From Aeromicrobium sp. (GTDB lineage Bacteria > Actinomycetota > Actinomycetes > Propionibacteriales > Nocardioidaceae), in contig JAOPXY010000148.1 of the NCBI GenBank assembly GCA_025964895.1, positions 1 through 37,578 on the forward strand: a DNA stretch of 37,578 bases, written 5' to 3'. Positions 22,034 through 30,571 of the stretch are shown here, one piece after another. The translations under genes and the position numbers were made by a program. Within the stretch, counting starts at the first letter, position 1, and every line of letters begins with the position of its first letter. A model generated the notes under the pieces. The model made no database searches and was not told the DNA's origin. It saw only the letters and a list, made by a program, of their open reading frames with translations.

Positions 22034-23377
22034 TCAGGCACCGAGGGCGCAGATGGTGGTGATCTCGGTGGCTGCCGCCAGGAGTCGGGTGTCGGCGCCG
22101 CTGGGCGCCATGAGATGCAAGCCGACCGGCAGGCCCCGCGTCGCGGCGGGCAGCGACAGCGCGGGCAGACCCGCGGCGTCGGCGACGGACGTCAGGCGGG
22201 TCAGGACCAGCTCGATCGGCACCCGCTCGCCGCCGACGTCGCGGAACAGCTCACCGATGCGTGGCGCGGTGACCGGGACGGTCGGACCGAGCACCACGTC
22301 GCACCGCTGCCACGACCGGTCGAGCTCGTCGCAGGCCGCTCGGACGACGGCCTGGGCATCACGGCGACCCTGATCGGTGACCGGTCCCAGCCGCAGCAGC
22401 TCGGCGAGATCGTCGCCGAACGACGACGGTGTCTCGGCGAACGCCTGCCGGTGGACCTGTTCGGCCTCGTCGCGCACCAGGGTCAAGATGGCCTCGACCC
22501 GGTCGTCGACCAGCTCGTCGTCGACGGGCACGAGCTGCACGCCGGCGTCCTCGAGCGCGCGGACCGACCGGTCGAAGGCGTCGCGCACCACCTCGTCCAG
22601 GCCGGCCAGCGACCGGCCACCGAGCACACCGATGCGCCGCTCGCGCCGGGTCGGTGCAGTCCCGTCGCCGGAGTCGTGACGACCCAGGACATCGAAGACC
22701 GAGCGCACGTCCGCGGCCGTCCGTCCCATCAGCCCGAGGTGGTCGAGCGACGGAGCCAGCGGATGCACCCCCTCCAGCGACGCCCAGCCGTGGCTCGGCT
22801 TGAACCCCACGCACCCGCAGAACGCCGCGGGGATGCGCACGCTGCCTGCGGTGTCGGTGCCGATCGCCAGCAGGCAGCTGCGGGCCGCGACGGAGGCCGC
22901 GCCACCACCGGACGATCCACCCGGCACCCGCGACGGGTCGTGCGGGTTGCGCGTGGGCCCGAAGTGCCGCCCGTCCGTGCGTCCGCCCCACGCGAACTCG
23001 TGGGTGGCGTGCTTGCCGAGGATCACGGCACCGGCTTCCCGCAGCCGTTGCACGACGTCGCTGTCCCGGTCCGGGACGTGCTCGCGGTATCGGCCCGATC
23101 CGTAGGTCGTGCGCAGCCCCGCGGTGTCGATGAGGTCCTTTACCCCGACGGGGATCCCGTGCAGCGGCCCACGATCCTTGCCCGCGGACAGCTCCCGGTC
23201 CATCCGATCCGCCGCCTCGACCGCACCCTCGGCGTCGACCGTGACGTACGCGTTCAGGGCCGGCTCCGTCTCGGCGATCCGCGCCAGGTAGGCCCGGGTC
23301 AGCTCGAGCGCGGAGACCTCCCCACGACGCAGGGCGCCGCCCGCCGCCGACACGTCCAGCCGGGTCAGGTCACGCAC
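22034..23377 (-). CDS. Amidase signature family hydrolase
   Basis: 447 residues. The Ser-cisSer-Lys triad is visible: K80 in GIPVGVKDLID, S155 in PGGSSGGGAASVA and S179 in GTDTAGSVRIPA; the 24-residue Ser-Ser spacing is that of known amidases. It hydrolyses a C-N amide bond to acid and ammonia. It is unlikely to be GatA, since no gatB/gatC is nearby and it is embedded in a Liv-type transport operon. The GTG at 23377 overlaps the livM-like stop by 8 bp. The position suggests it acts on the imported compound. Confidence 0.9.
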   Translation of the reverse strand: MRDLTRLDVSAAGGALRRGEVSALELTRAYLARIAETEPALNAYVTVDAEGAVEAADRMDRELSAGKDRGPLHGIPVGVKDLIDTAGLRTTYGSGRYREHVPDRDSDVVQRLREAGAVILGKHATHEFAWGGRTDGRHFGPTRNPHDPSRVPGGSSGGGAASVAARSCLLAIGTDTAGSVRIPAAFCGCVGFKPSHGWASLEGVHPLAPSLDHLGLMGRTAADVRSVFDVLGRHDSGDGTAPTRRERRIGVLGGRSLAGLDEVVRDAFDRSVRALEDAGVQLVPVDDELVDDRVEAILTLVRDEAEQVHRQAFAETPSSFGDDLAELLRLGPVTDQGRRDAQAVVRAACDELDRSWQRCDVVLGPTVPVTAPRIGELFRDVGGERVPIELVLTRLTSVADAAGLPALSLPAATRGLPVGLHLMAPSGADTRLLAAATEITTICALGA

Positions 23378-24374
23378 GCCCCGTCCCCACGTGCCGCTCC
23401 AGGTGGTACCCGACCGGGAACAACCGCATCCCGGTGCGATCGATCACCTGGCCCCACAGCCCGCGCGGCATGAACAGCGCCGATGCCATCGCGATGAGGC
23501 CCAGGACGATCAGGTACCACGTGCCCGCGTCGCTCAGCAGCTCCTGCAGGGCGAAGAACACGATCGCCCCGAGGATCGGGCCCTCCAGGTAGCCGATGCC
23601 GCCGATCACGACGATGAAGATCATGTAGGCGGACCACTGCACGCTGAAGATCGCGTTCGGCTGCACGCTGAGCGCGTCGATGACGAGGACGCCGCCCGCC
23701 GCGCCGCAGCCCGCGGCCGAGGCGAGAAAGACGATGCGCTTGGCGCGCGTGACGTCGACACCGGCCGCGCGGGCCGCGATCTCGTCGTCGCGCACCGCTG
23801 TGAGCGCCAGCCCGACGCGGCCCCGCAGCAGCCAGTAGCAGCCCAGGACGGCGACGACCGTGACCGCGAGCGCCGCCCAGTAGGTCGCCGCGGCCCGCAG
23901 CGTCTGGTCCATGCCCGCCATGCCCTCCAGCGAACGGCCGCTCGCGCCCCCGAGGGCGTCGACCCGGGACAGCAGCAGGCGGTACACCTCCGCGATGACC
24001 CACATGCCCACCGCGAAGTAGTCACCGCGCAGCCGGAACGCGAGCAGTGAGGTCGGCACCGCCAGGACCGCCGCCGTGAGCGCGGCCAGCGGGATCGCCA
24101 CGAAGGGACTCACACCGTGGTCCGCCAGGTAGATGACGGTGTACGCGCCGACCCCGATGAAGGCCTGCTGCCCGATCGACACCAGCCCGCCGAAGCCCGC
24201 GAGCAGGTTCCACATGCTCGCGATCGTCACGAGCACGAACAGCGTCACGAGGCTGCTGGTCACCGACTCGTACGCAACGAAGGGCAGCAGCGCGAGGACG
24301 GCCGCGACCGCGATCAGCCCAGCCGCGCCGAAGCGCGACGAGCGCGCTGAGCGCCGGACGACGACGCCGCTCAC
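23370..24374 (-). CDS. Branched-chain amino acid-type ABC transporter permease, LivM family
   Basis: 334-residue inner-membrane permease. Features are LVTIASMWNLLAGFGGLVSIGQQAFIGVGAYTV near the N-terminus and the cytoplasmic coupling loop LALTAVRDDEIAARAAGVDV, then IGGIGYLEGPILGAIVFF. The hydrophobic pattern fits about nine helices. GTG 24374 overlaps the upstream stop as GTGA. A basic run before the first helix is probably cytoplasmic. It forms the translocation channel with the LivH-like protein; the substrate could be a branched-chain or other amino acid, amide or carboxylate. Confidence 0.92.
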   Translation of the reverse strand: MSGVVVRRSARSSRFGAAGLIAVAAVLALLPFVAYESVTSSLVTLFVLVTIASMWNLLAGFGGLVSIGQQAFIGVGAYTVIYLADHGVSPFVAIPLAALTAAVLAVPTSLLAFRLRGDYFAVGMWVIAEVYRLLLSRVDALGGASGRSLEGMAGMDQTLRAAATYWAALAVTVVAVLGCYWLLRGRVGLALTAVRDDEIAARAAGVDVTRAKRIVFLASAAGCGAAGGVLVIDALSVQPNAIFSVQWSAYMIFIVVIGGIGYLEGPILGAIVFFALQELLSDAGTWYLIVLGLIAMASALFMPRGLWGQVIDRTGMRLFPVGYHLERHVGTGRA

Positions 24375-25243
24375 ACCGCACGCGCCGGGATCAGGCCCTG
24401 CGGGCGGAACGCGAGGACCGCGAGGAAGACGAGGTGCCCGGCCAGGACCGCGCTCGCCGGGTCGTAGTGCGACACCACGCTCTGGGTCAGCCCCAGCGCG
24501 AGCCCGCCCAGCAGCGTCCCCCACAGGGACCCCAACCCCCCGATCACGACCGCCTCGAAGGCGAACAGCAGCCGCGACGGCCCGATCGACGGGTCGAACG
24601 ACGACCGCATCGAGAAGATCAGCCCCGCGAGGGCCACGGTCGCGAAGGCGATGGCCGTCGCGATGCCGTAGATGTGAGCGGGGCTGGCGCCCACGACGCT
24701 CGCGGTCTCGGGGTCGTCCGACGCGGCGCGCATCATGCGGCCCGTCCGCGTGCGGCTCACGAACAGCTGGATCGCGACGATCGTCACGACCGCGGCCACC
24801 AGCCCGAACAGGCCGATGTACGACAGCGAGATCGTGTCGTTGAGCTCGATCGCCGACGTCGCGAACGAGCCCGCCTCCAACGTCCGCGTGTCGGCCGAGA
24901 ACGACTCGAGCAGGACGTTCTGCAGCACGATCGACAGCCCGAAGGTCACGAGCAGGGTCGCGAGCGGCCCGGCGCCGAGGCTCCGCTGGATCAGCGTGCG
25001 CTGCAGCGCGTACCCGAGGACGCTGAAGATCGGGATCGCCACCAAGACCACCGCCCACAGGGGAAGGAAGGTGTTGGTGACCAGCGCCAGCGCGAGGAAC
25101 GACGCGACGACTGCGAGATCACCGTGGGCCAGGTTGACGATGCGCATGACGCCGAACATGATCGACAAGCCCGTGGCGAAGAGCGCGTACAGACCGCCCA
25201 GCAGAAGGCCCTGCAGCACCGCGTTGAGGAGATCCATGCTCAT
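24371..25243 (-). CDS. Branched-chain amino acid-type ABC transporter permease, LivH family
   Basis: 290 residues. Typical LivH sequence: AVLQGLLLGGLYALFATGLSIMFGVMRIVNLAHGDL at the N-terminus, the coupling loop MMRAASDDPETASVVGASP, and FEAVVIGGLGSLWGTLLGG before the last helices. About eight membrane segments. The ATG at 25243 overlaps the LivF stop as ATGA; a second in-frame ATG lies at 25237. It pairs with the LivM-type permease downstream. Confidence 0.93.
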   Translation of the reverse strand: MSMDLLNAVLQGLLLGGLYALFATGLSIMFGVMRIVNLAHGDLAVVASFLALALVTNTFLPLWAVVLVAIPIFSVLGYALQRTLIQRSLGAGPLATLLVTFGLSIVLQNVLLESFSADTRTLEAGSFATSAIELNDTISLSYIGLFGLVAAVVTIVAIQLFVSRTRTGRMMRAASDDPETASVVGASPAHIYGIATAIAFATVALAGLIFSMRSSFDPSIGPSRLLFAFEAVVIGGLGSLWGTLLGGLALGLTQSVVSHYDPASAVLAGHLVFLAVLAFRPQGLIPARAV

Positions 25244-25959
25244 CCCGCCTCTGCCGGCGCGTCGATGCCGAAGTACGCGGTCTCGATGTCCGCCCGTCCG
25301 AGGTCGGTCGGCCTCCCGCTCAGGACCGTGCGTCCCTCCAGCAGGCAGTGGACGTGATCGGCGACCGCCAGCGCCTGGGAGACGTCCTGCTCGACCAGCA
25401 GGATCGAGCAGCCGTTCGCGACGATGCGGGGCAGCGCCTCGTACATGCGTCGCACCACGACCGGCGCCAGTCCGAGGGACAGCTCGTCGATCAGCAGCAT
25501 CCGCGGGTTCGTCATGAGCGCCCGGCCGATGGCCACCGACTGCTGCTCCCCGCCCGACAGGTGCGCGGAGCTCTGCGCCCGGCGTTCGGGCATCCATGGG
25601 AACAGGTCGAAGACGGCGTCCAGCGACCACGGCCCCTCCTTGCGCAGGTACGCACCGGACAGCAGGTTCTCCTCCACCGTCAGCGACGGGAAGAGCCGGC
25701 GGCCCTCCGGGACCAGACCGACCCCGTGCCGGACGCGCTGATGCGCCGACATCCTCGTCACGTCGACCCCGTCGATCGAGATGGTGCCGGCGCTGGGGAT
25801 GAGGATGCCGGCAATCGTGCGCAGAAGGGTCGACTTGCCGGCCCCGTTCGCCCCGATGACCCCGATGGTCTGCCCCTCCTCGACGCTGATGTCGAAGCCG
25901 CTCACGGCCCGCAGCTGTCCGTGGTGCACGTCGAGACCGCTGACCGACAGGAGCGTCAC
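25240..25959 (-). CDS. ABC transporter ATP-binding protein, LivF family
   Basis: 239 residues. Walker A GANGAGKST, signature LSGGEQQSVAIGRAL, Walker B LLIDELSLGLAP and the switch His region LLVEQDV are all present and intact. GLVPEGRRLFPSLTVEENL is characteristic of LivF. GTG 25959 overlaps the LivG stop as GTGA; longer upstream frames have no homology. It powers the transporter together with the LivG-type subunit. Confidence 0.95.
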   Translation of the reverse strand: MTLLSVSGLDVHHGQLRAVSGFDISVEEGQTIGVIGANGAGKSTLLRTIAGILIPSAGTISIDGVDVTRMSAHQRVRHGVGLVPEGRRLFPSLTVEENLLSGAYLRKEGPWSLDAVFDLFPWMPERRAQSSAHLSGGEQQSVAIGRALMTNPRMLLIDELSLGLAPVVVRRMYEALPRIVANGCSILLVEQDVSQALAVADHVHCLLEGRTVLSGRPTDLGRADIETAYFGIDAPAEAG

Positions 25960-26702
25960 GCGACGTCCTCCCCGGTCGTGACGGCCTGGCCGAGGTACAG
26001 CTCGCGCACGAGCGGGTCGGCCAGGACGTCCGCGGGTCGTCCGTCGGCGACCAGCCGCCCGCCGGCGAGGCAGGCGAGCCGGTCGACGGTCGCGGTGAGG
26101 GCGTGGACGACGTGCTCGATCCACACGATCGCGATGCCCTCGGCATTGACGGCTCGCACCAAGGTGACCAGCTCGGCGACCTCCGGCTCGGTGAGACCGC
26201 CGGCCACCTCATCGAGGAGCAGGAGGCTGGGATCGGTGGCCATGCCCCGGGCGACCTCGAGGCGCTTGCGCTGCAGCAGGGTCAGGGAGCCTGCGGGGGC
26301 GTTCGCCACAGGCCCGAGGCCCGATCGTTCCAGGGTCGACGCGGCCAGCTCGAGGGCCGCCCTCTTCCGACGGCCGCCGCCCTCGGACGCACACACGAGC
26401 ACGTTCTCGAAGACCGTCATCTTCTCGAACGGTCGGGGGATCTGGTAGGTCCGGCCCATGCCCGCGCGCGTGCGGCGGTGCGGCGGCAGGCGCGTCACGT
26501 CCGTTCCGTCGAACGTCACCGTCCCGCTGTCCGGGCGCAGGTCGCCCGAGATGATCGCGAAGAGCGAGGACTTCCCGGCGCCGTTGGGTCCCACGATGCC
26601 GAGGGTCTCGCCAGCGGACACGGTCACGTCCAGGCCGGATGCCACGCCAACCCGGCCGAAGCTCTTCGTGATCCCCCGGAGGGCGAGCAGGTCGGCCGCC
26701 AT
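25956..26702 (-). CDS. ABC transporter ATP-binding protein, LivG family
   Basis: 248 residues. Walker A GPNGAGKSS and Walker B LLLLDEVAGGLTEPE are intact. The signature motif is LTLLQRKRLEVARG rather than LSGGQ, a variant seen in part of the LivG family. GRTYQIPRPFEKMTVFENVLV and the C-terminal LADPLVRELYLG fit LivG. The ATG at 26702 overlaps the last base of the binding-protein stop codon (TGATG). Confidence 0.93.
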   Translation of the reverse strand: MAADLLALRGITKSFGRVGVASGLDVTVSAGETLGIVGPNGAGKSSLFAIISGDLRPDSGTVTFDGTDVTRLPPHRRTRAGMGRTYQIPRPFEKMTVFENVLVCASEGGGRRKRAALELAASTLERSGLGPVANAPAGSLTLLQRKRLEVARGMATDPSLLLLDEVAGGLTEPEVAELVTLVRAVNAEGIAIVWIEHVVHALTATVDRLACLAGGRLVADGRPADVLADPLVRELYLGQAVTTGEDVA

Positions 26703-28015
26703 CAGGCGAACGTCGGTTCCACGTCTCCGCCGAGGGGGACGTCCGGGTTGGGGCTGTTCTCGACGATCACGACGTCCCAGTCGAACTTCTTGCCCGGTCG
26801 CCACTGGCCACCGACCGGGTGCTGGATCGCGACGCCCGGCTCCGGACCATCGGTGAAGTCGAGGGGGCCGCTGATGCCGGAGTAGTTCATGGTGCGCAGC
26901 TTCTCGGCGACGTCGTCCTTGTCCTTGGGGTCGTCGGCCTTCTTGAGGGCCTCGACGGCGATCTCGAACAGCGAGTAGACCGAGCCGAGCGCCTGGGTCC
27001 ACTGGTTGCCGGTCTCCGCCGCGAACGCGTCGGCGAGCTGCGTGGCGGTCGTGCCGTCGATGCTCGACTCGTACGGGTGCGACGGGCTCCACCAGACGTC
27101 GGTGGCGATGTTGTTCGACAGCTGCCCGAGCGCCTCGGCCTCGGCCGGGAACAGCATCACCTTGGCGACCGTCGCCAGCTTGGGGCGGAAGTTCTGTTGC
27201 GCGGCCTGCTTCCAGTACGCCTGGAAGTCCGGCGGGATGGGCGTGCACGTGAACAGCTCGGCCTGGGACTTCTTGAACTTGGCGATCTGCGCGGAGAAGT
27301 CCGTCGAGCCGTCCTGGTACTTGCCGCCGTCGACGGGGTTGTAGCCCTCCTGGCGCATCATCTCGCCGAGTCCCTCGCGGAACGCGTTGGCGTCGGTGTC
27401 GTCGGGCCACAGGGCCGCGACGTCCTTGGACGTGGCACCCACCTGCTCCCACATCGGGAAGAAGCAGTCAGCGAACTGCTCCATGCCCAGGAAGAAGAGT
27501 GTCGTGTACGTGAAGCCCTCGCCGGAGGTGCCACCGCGGCCGTGGAACCAGGCCTCCCACGGGGCGATCGTCGTGACGTTGGGGACGCCGGACGCCTCGC
27601 ACTGGTCGGCGACGGGATTCGTCGTGTCGGGGGTGCCGGATGCGACGACGAGATCGACCTTCTCGTCACTGATGAGCTGCTTGGTCACCTCGGTCGCCCT
27701 GGTCGAGTTGGACTGGGTGTCCTTGACGACGATCTCGATCTTGCGCTTCTTGCCGCCGGCGGAGAACCCGTTGCGCAGCGCGTCCTGAATGTTCTTCACG
27801 ATGAAGCTGTCGGACGAGGCGAAGCTCGCCAGGGGGCCGGTCTGCGGTGAGACCAGGCCGATCTTGAGCACGTCGCTGGACGACGAGCCGGACCCCTTCA
27901 GCCCGCCGCACGCGCTCAGGATCGAGCTGCCACCGATCGCCGCCGCGCCCAAGCCGGCCAGGTGCAGGAACCGGCGGCGGTCCAGGTCACCGGATGGAAG
28001 GTCGTTGTCTGCCAT
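26702..28015 (-). CDS. ABC transporter substrate-binding protein (periplasmic-binding type 6, lipoprotein)
   Basis: 437 residues. The N-terminus combines a twin-arginine motif (DRRRFLHLAG, residues 12-21) with a lipobox ILSAC whose Cys is residue 36, so it is probably Tat-exported and lipid-anchored. The Leu/Ile/Val-binding fold shows VLKIGLVSPQTGPLASFASSD and later VDLVVASGTPDTTNPVADQCE, and it ends PTFA. A serine-rich linker follows the Cys. AAGGAG lies upstream of the ATG at 28015. It is the first gene of the operon and determines which compound is imported; the ligand is unknown, and the downstream amidase suggests an amide or amide-derived acid. Confidence 0.9.
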   Translation of the reverse strand: MADNDLPSGDLDRRRFLHLAGLGAAAIGGSSILSACGGLKGSGSSSSDVLKIGLVSPQTGPLASFASSDSFIVKNIQDALRNGFSAGGKKRKIEIVVKDTQSNSTRATEVTKQLISDEKVDLVVASGTPDTTNPVADQCEASGVPNVTTIAPWEAWFHGRGGTSGEGFTYTTLFFLGMEQFADCFFPMWEQVGATSKDVAALWPDDTDANAFREGLGEMMRQEGYNPVDGGKYQDGSTDFSAQIAKFKKSQAELFTCTPIPPDFQAYWKQAAQQNFRPKLATVAKVMLFPAEAEALGQLSNNIATDVWWSPSHPYESSIDGTTATQLADAFAAETGNQWTQALGSVYSLFEIAVEALKKADDPKDKDDVAEKLRTMNYSGISGPLDFTDGPEPGVAIQHPVGGQWRPGKKFDWDVVIVENSPNPDVPLGGDVEPTFA

Positions 28016-28106
28016 GTCAGTTCTCCTTGACGCAAGACGGGTGGTGCCTGGCGACGGGACGAGCCCGAAGGTCGTGGCACGGCGCCCCGAACGCCGCGAC
28101 GCGCTC

Positions 28107-28128
28107 ATTAAAGGGTGACGTGAGTCAC
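28107..28128 (-). promoter_or_regulatory. Candidate operator and -10 for the liv-amidase operon
   Basis: GTGAC-GTGA-GTCAC (28115-28128) is an inverted repeat with a 4-bp spacer, and on the minus strand TTTAAT (28107-28112) directly follows it like a -10 box, about 90 bp before the binding-protein start. It lies downstream of the IclR-type gene, which is the obvious regulator. Binding is an inference. Confidence 0.45.
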
Positions 28129-28149
28129 TTAAGCCAGCCTGATTTCCGC

Positions 28150-28911
28150 TCAGCGGGAGAGGTTCTGAAGTCTGAGGCCGATGCCCCGCGACGCCGTCTC
28201 CAGCACGGAGACGAGACGTGTCTTCCCCTGCCGGAAGCCGGGCACGACGACCCCGACGGCCGCGATGACACTCCCGTCGCCGCGGCGGACCGGCACGCCG
28301 AGCGAGCAGGCGCCCAGCGTCATCTCCTCGACGGTCTCGGCGTACCCTCGCGCGAGCACGGAGTCCAGGTCCGCCCGGAGCCGGTCGGGGTCGGTGATCG
28401 TGTGCGGGGTGATGGCACACAGCGAGCCCATCACCTCGTCCTGCACCTTCTGCGGTGCGTGCGCCAGCAGCACCTTCCCGACGCCGGTCGCGTGCAGCGG
28501 GAGGCGGGTGCCGATCTGGCTGACGACCGAGACCGAGGCGTGCCCCGAGAGCCGGTCCAGGTAGAGCACGCTGACCCCCTCCCGGACCCCCAGGTGCACC
28601 GTCGCGAACGTCGCGTCGTAGATGTCGTGCAGGAACGGGGAGGCGATCTCGCGCAGGCCGCGCTCGACCGGGGCCAGGAGACCGACGTCCCAGAGCCGCC
28701 GGCCGATGACGTACATCCCGTCGCCGCGGCGCTTGAGGGCTCCCCACGCCTCGAGCTCGCGCACGATGCGATGTGTCGTGGTCATCGCGATGCCGCTACG
28801 CGCCGAGATGTCCGTGAGGCTCTGCTGGTGGTGGGACTCGTCGAACGATCCAAGGATCGCCATGACGCGCGACGTCACGGTGGCTCCCGGCTGCGCGGTG
28901 TTGCCCGCCAT
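28150..28911 (-). CDS. IclR family transcriptional regulator
   Basis: 253 residues. The winged HTH covers about residues 15-80 (TSRVMAILGSFDESHHQQSLTDISARSGIAMTTTHRIVRELEAWG). The ligand-binding domain has ATFATVHLGVREGVSVLYLDRLSG and later RLPLHATGVGKVLLA, which is the IclR hallmark, and ends with GYAETVEEMTLGACSLGVPV. GGAGGAGG precedes ATG 28911. It lies directly upstream of the liv-amidase operon, same strand, 134 bp away, and probably controls it in response to the substrate or a breakdown product. Confidence 0.92.
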   Translation of the reverse strand: MAGNTAQPGATVTSRVMAILGSFDESHHQQSLTDISARSGIAMTTTHRIVRELEAWGALKRRGDGMYVIGRRLWDVGLLAPVERGLREIASPFLHDIYDATFATVHLGVREGVSVLYLDRLSGHASVSVVSQIGTRLPLHATGVGKVLLAHAPQKVQDEVMGSLCAITPHTITDPDRLRADLDSVLARGYAETVEEMTLGACSLGVPVRRGDGSVIAAVGVVVPGFRQGKTRLVSVLETASRGIGLRLQNLSR

Positions 28912-29210
28912 GGCGCCACCTCCTCCGCTCCTCGGGCATGACCACCGTGATGCCCGGATCATCGCAATGTACGCCGACGTGGTGTCACGGCGTCAAGCTG
29001 TCAGGACTGAATCGCGGTACTCGAGCATCTTCTCGACCCCGAACCACTCAGCCCGAGCACGCCACTTCACCACGTCGGACAGACCGTCCGTCGAAAGTTG
29101 CTGTGCTGCTGGCCATCACTCGAACCTAGGAACCGCCTCCGACACCCCTTGATGCCCGTTCGACGTTGTCCACAGGCACCGAATGCAGCGCCGGCGATAC
29201 CGTTGGGCCC
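28912..29210. other. 299-bp intergenic region with a possible orphan gene end
   Basis: Divergent region between the IclR gene and the lipoate-ligase-like gene. On the minus strand a short frame (29073 to a TGA at 28993) ends WFGVEKMLEYRDSVLTA; it has no ribosome binding site and an upstream in-frame stop, so it may be a gene remnant or chance. TACCGT (29198-29203) lies 7 nt before the ATG at 29211 and fits a leaderless -10. Nothing else was recognised. Confidence 0.35.
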
Positions 29211-30038
29211 ATGAGTGACGCCGTCGATCCGCGCGCTCTCCTGCTGCTGGGCCACCCCGGGCTAGCCGCCCGCTCCGCGGTCGCCGATCTCGTGGTCCCC
29301 GCGGCGCTGCTGCGGGCGCGGCACGCCGACTGGTCAGAGCTGGTGCAGGTGTACGTCGCGCACGGGCCGACGGTCGCGTTCAGCTCGCGCGACCTCCGAT
29401 CACCGGGGATCCTGCGTGCCACGGCGATCGCCCGGGCGGCCGGCTTCGAGACCGTCGTCCGCTCCCCCGGCGGGCGGATGGTCGCATACGACGCCGGCGC
29501 CGTCGTGATCGACCACCTCACCCGCTCGTCCGACCTGCGGCAGGCAGGAGGGTCGACGTTCGCCCTCAACGCCGCGAGCCACGCCGCCGTGCTGCGCGGC
29601 CTGGGTGAGGTCGATGCGTGGGTCGGCGAGGTCGACGGCGAGTACTGCCCCGGGGAGTACAGCATCAACATCGGCGGTCAGGTCAAGGTCGTCGGATCGG
29701 CCCAGCGCATCACGGGCACGGGCGCGCTGTTCAGCACCGTCGTCCAGGTCGAACTGTCGGACGACGTGCGCGCGGTCATCGTCGCGGTCTCGGACGCGCT
29801 GGGCTACCCGCTGCGCGCGTCGTCCATCGGAGGTCTCGCGGACCACGCACCGGGCCTCACGGCCCAGCAGGTCGCCACGACCCTCGCCGCCGACTACCGC
29901 GAGCGTCTCGCGACGACCGACGCCGAGCTCCCCGGGAACGTCCTGGCGCACGCGGCGACCGCGGCCGCCGTGCCGCTCACGGACGCGCCGTTCGACGTCA
30001 ACGCGTGGAGCCGGGCGAACCCACTCGGCGGCCGATGA
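29211..30038 (+). CDS. Lipoate--protein ligase A-like protein (BPL/LplA/LipB superfamily)
   Basis: 275 residues. Family motifs are FSSRDLRSPGILRATAIARAAGFETVVRSPGGRMVAYDAG (equivalent to the RRxGGG region, degenerate here) and NIGGQVKVVGSAQRITGTGALFSTVVQV with the Lys of KVVGSAQ, the lipoyl-adenylate-binding Lys. It would attach lipoate or octanoate, or another acyl group, to E2 or GcvH-type proteins; the substrate is not certain because the first motif is atypical. ATG 29211 is supported by the TACCGT box 7 nt upstream. Confidence 0.75.
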   Translation: MSDAVDPRALLLLGHPGLAARSAVADLVVPAALLRARHADWSELVQVYVAHGPTVAFSSRDLRSPGILRATAIARAAGFETVVRSPGGRMVAYDAGAVVIDHLTRSSDLRQAGGSTFALNAASHAAVLRGLGEVDAWVGEVDGEYCPGEYSINIGGQVKVVGSAQRITGTGALFSTVVQVELSDDVRAVIVAVSDALGYPLRASSIGGLADHAPGLTAQQVATTLAADYRERLATTDAELPGNVLAHAATAAAVPLTDAPFDVNAWSRANPLGGR

Positions 30039-30062
30039 GCTCGTGGCCGAGACTGGATCGAG

Positions 30063-30571
30063 ATGACCGCCACACCCGCCGTGCACGAGGGACACCTCCC
30101 CGGCAGTCGCGAGTACCGGCGGATCGCGTGGGCGCTGTTCATCGCCGGTGTGGCCACCTTCGCGCTGCTCTACAGCACGCAGGCGCTGCTGCCCGATCTT
30201 GCGGCGCGCTTCGACGTGTCGACCGGCGCCAGCACCCTGACGCTGTCGTTGACGACGCTCGGGCTGGGCATCGCCCTGCTCGTGGCGGGGCCGGCGTCCG
30301 ACCGGCTCGGACGGCACTGCTCGGCCTTGCCTGCGCGATCGCCGTCCGGCTGCTGCTGGCCGCGTCACGGCGATTCGTGCCCCGTCCAACGGGAGCGCGC
30401 GCTCTGCTCGACTCGAGCCTCATCTACCTCGTCTATCCGTTCGGCAGCGTCGGAGGGCACGCGTGGGCCGGGGGCCAGTAACCGGCCGTCGTCCTGCTCG
30501 CCGGCGTGCTGCTCGCCATCACCGCCGCACTCGGCATGGGGCTGCGGTTCACGCGCTCGCTGTTGACCTGA
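30063..30571 (+). pseudogene. Decayed MFS transporter (YnfM-like)
   Basis: The frame from ATG 30063 gives a normal MFS N-terminus (REYRRIAWALFIAGVATFALLYSTQALLPDLAARF, then LLVAGPASDRLGR). Around 30312 the protein shifts frame, and the second frame reads only a late-helix segment, SSLIYLVYPFGSVGGHAWAGGQ, then a TAA at 30480-30482 where a Trp is expected, then PAVVLLAGVLLAITAALGMGLRF to a TGA at 30571. Intact relatives have about 400 residues, so the central half is missing. It is a deletion plus frameshift plus nonsense relic, starting 25 bp after the lipoate-ligase-like gene. Confidence 0.75.

Noticed and set aside
22034..23377. GatA subunit of Glu-tRNA amidotransferase
   Set aside because: Same family, but no gatB or gatC nearby and it is embedded in a transport operon.
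22115..23473. 452-residue plus-strand frame
   Set aside because: Antisense of the amidase; composition is not protein-like.
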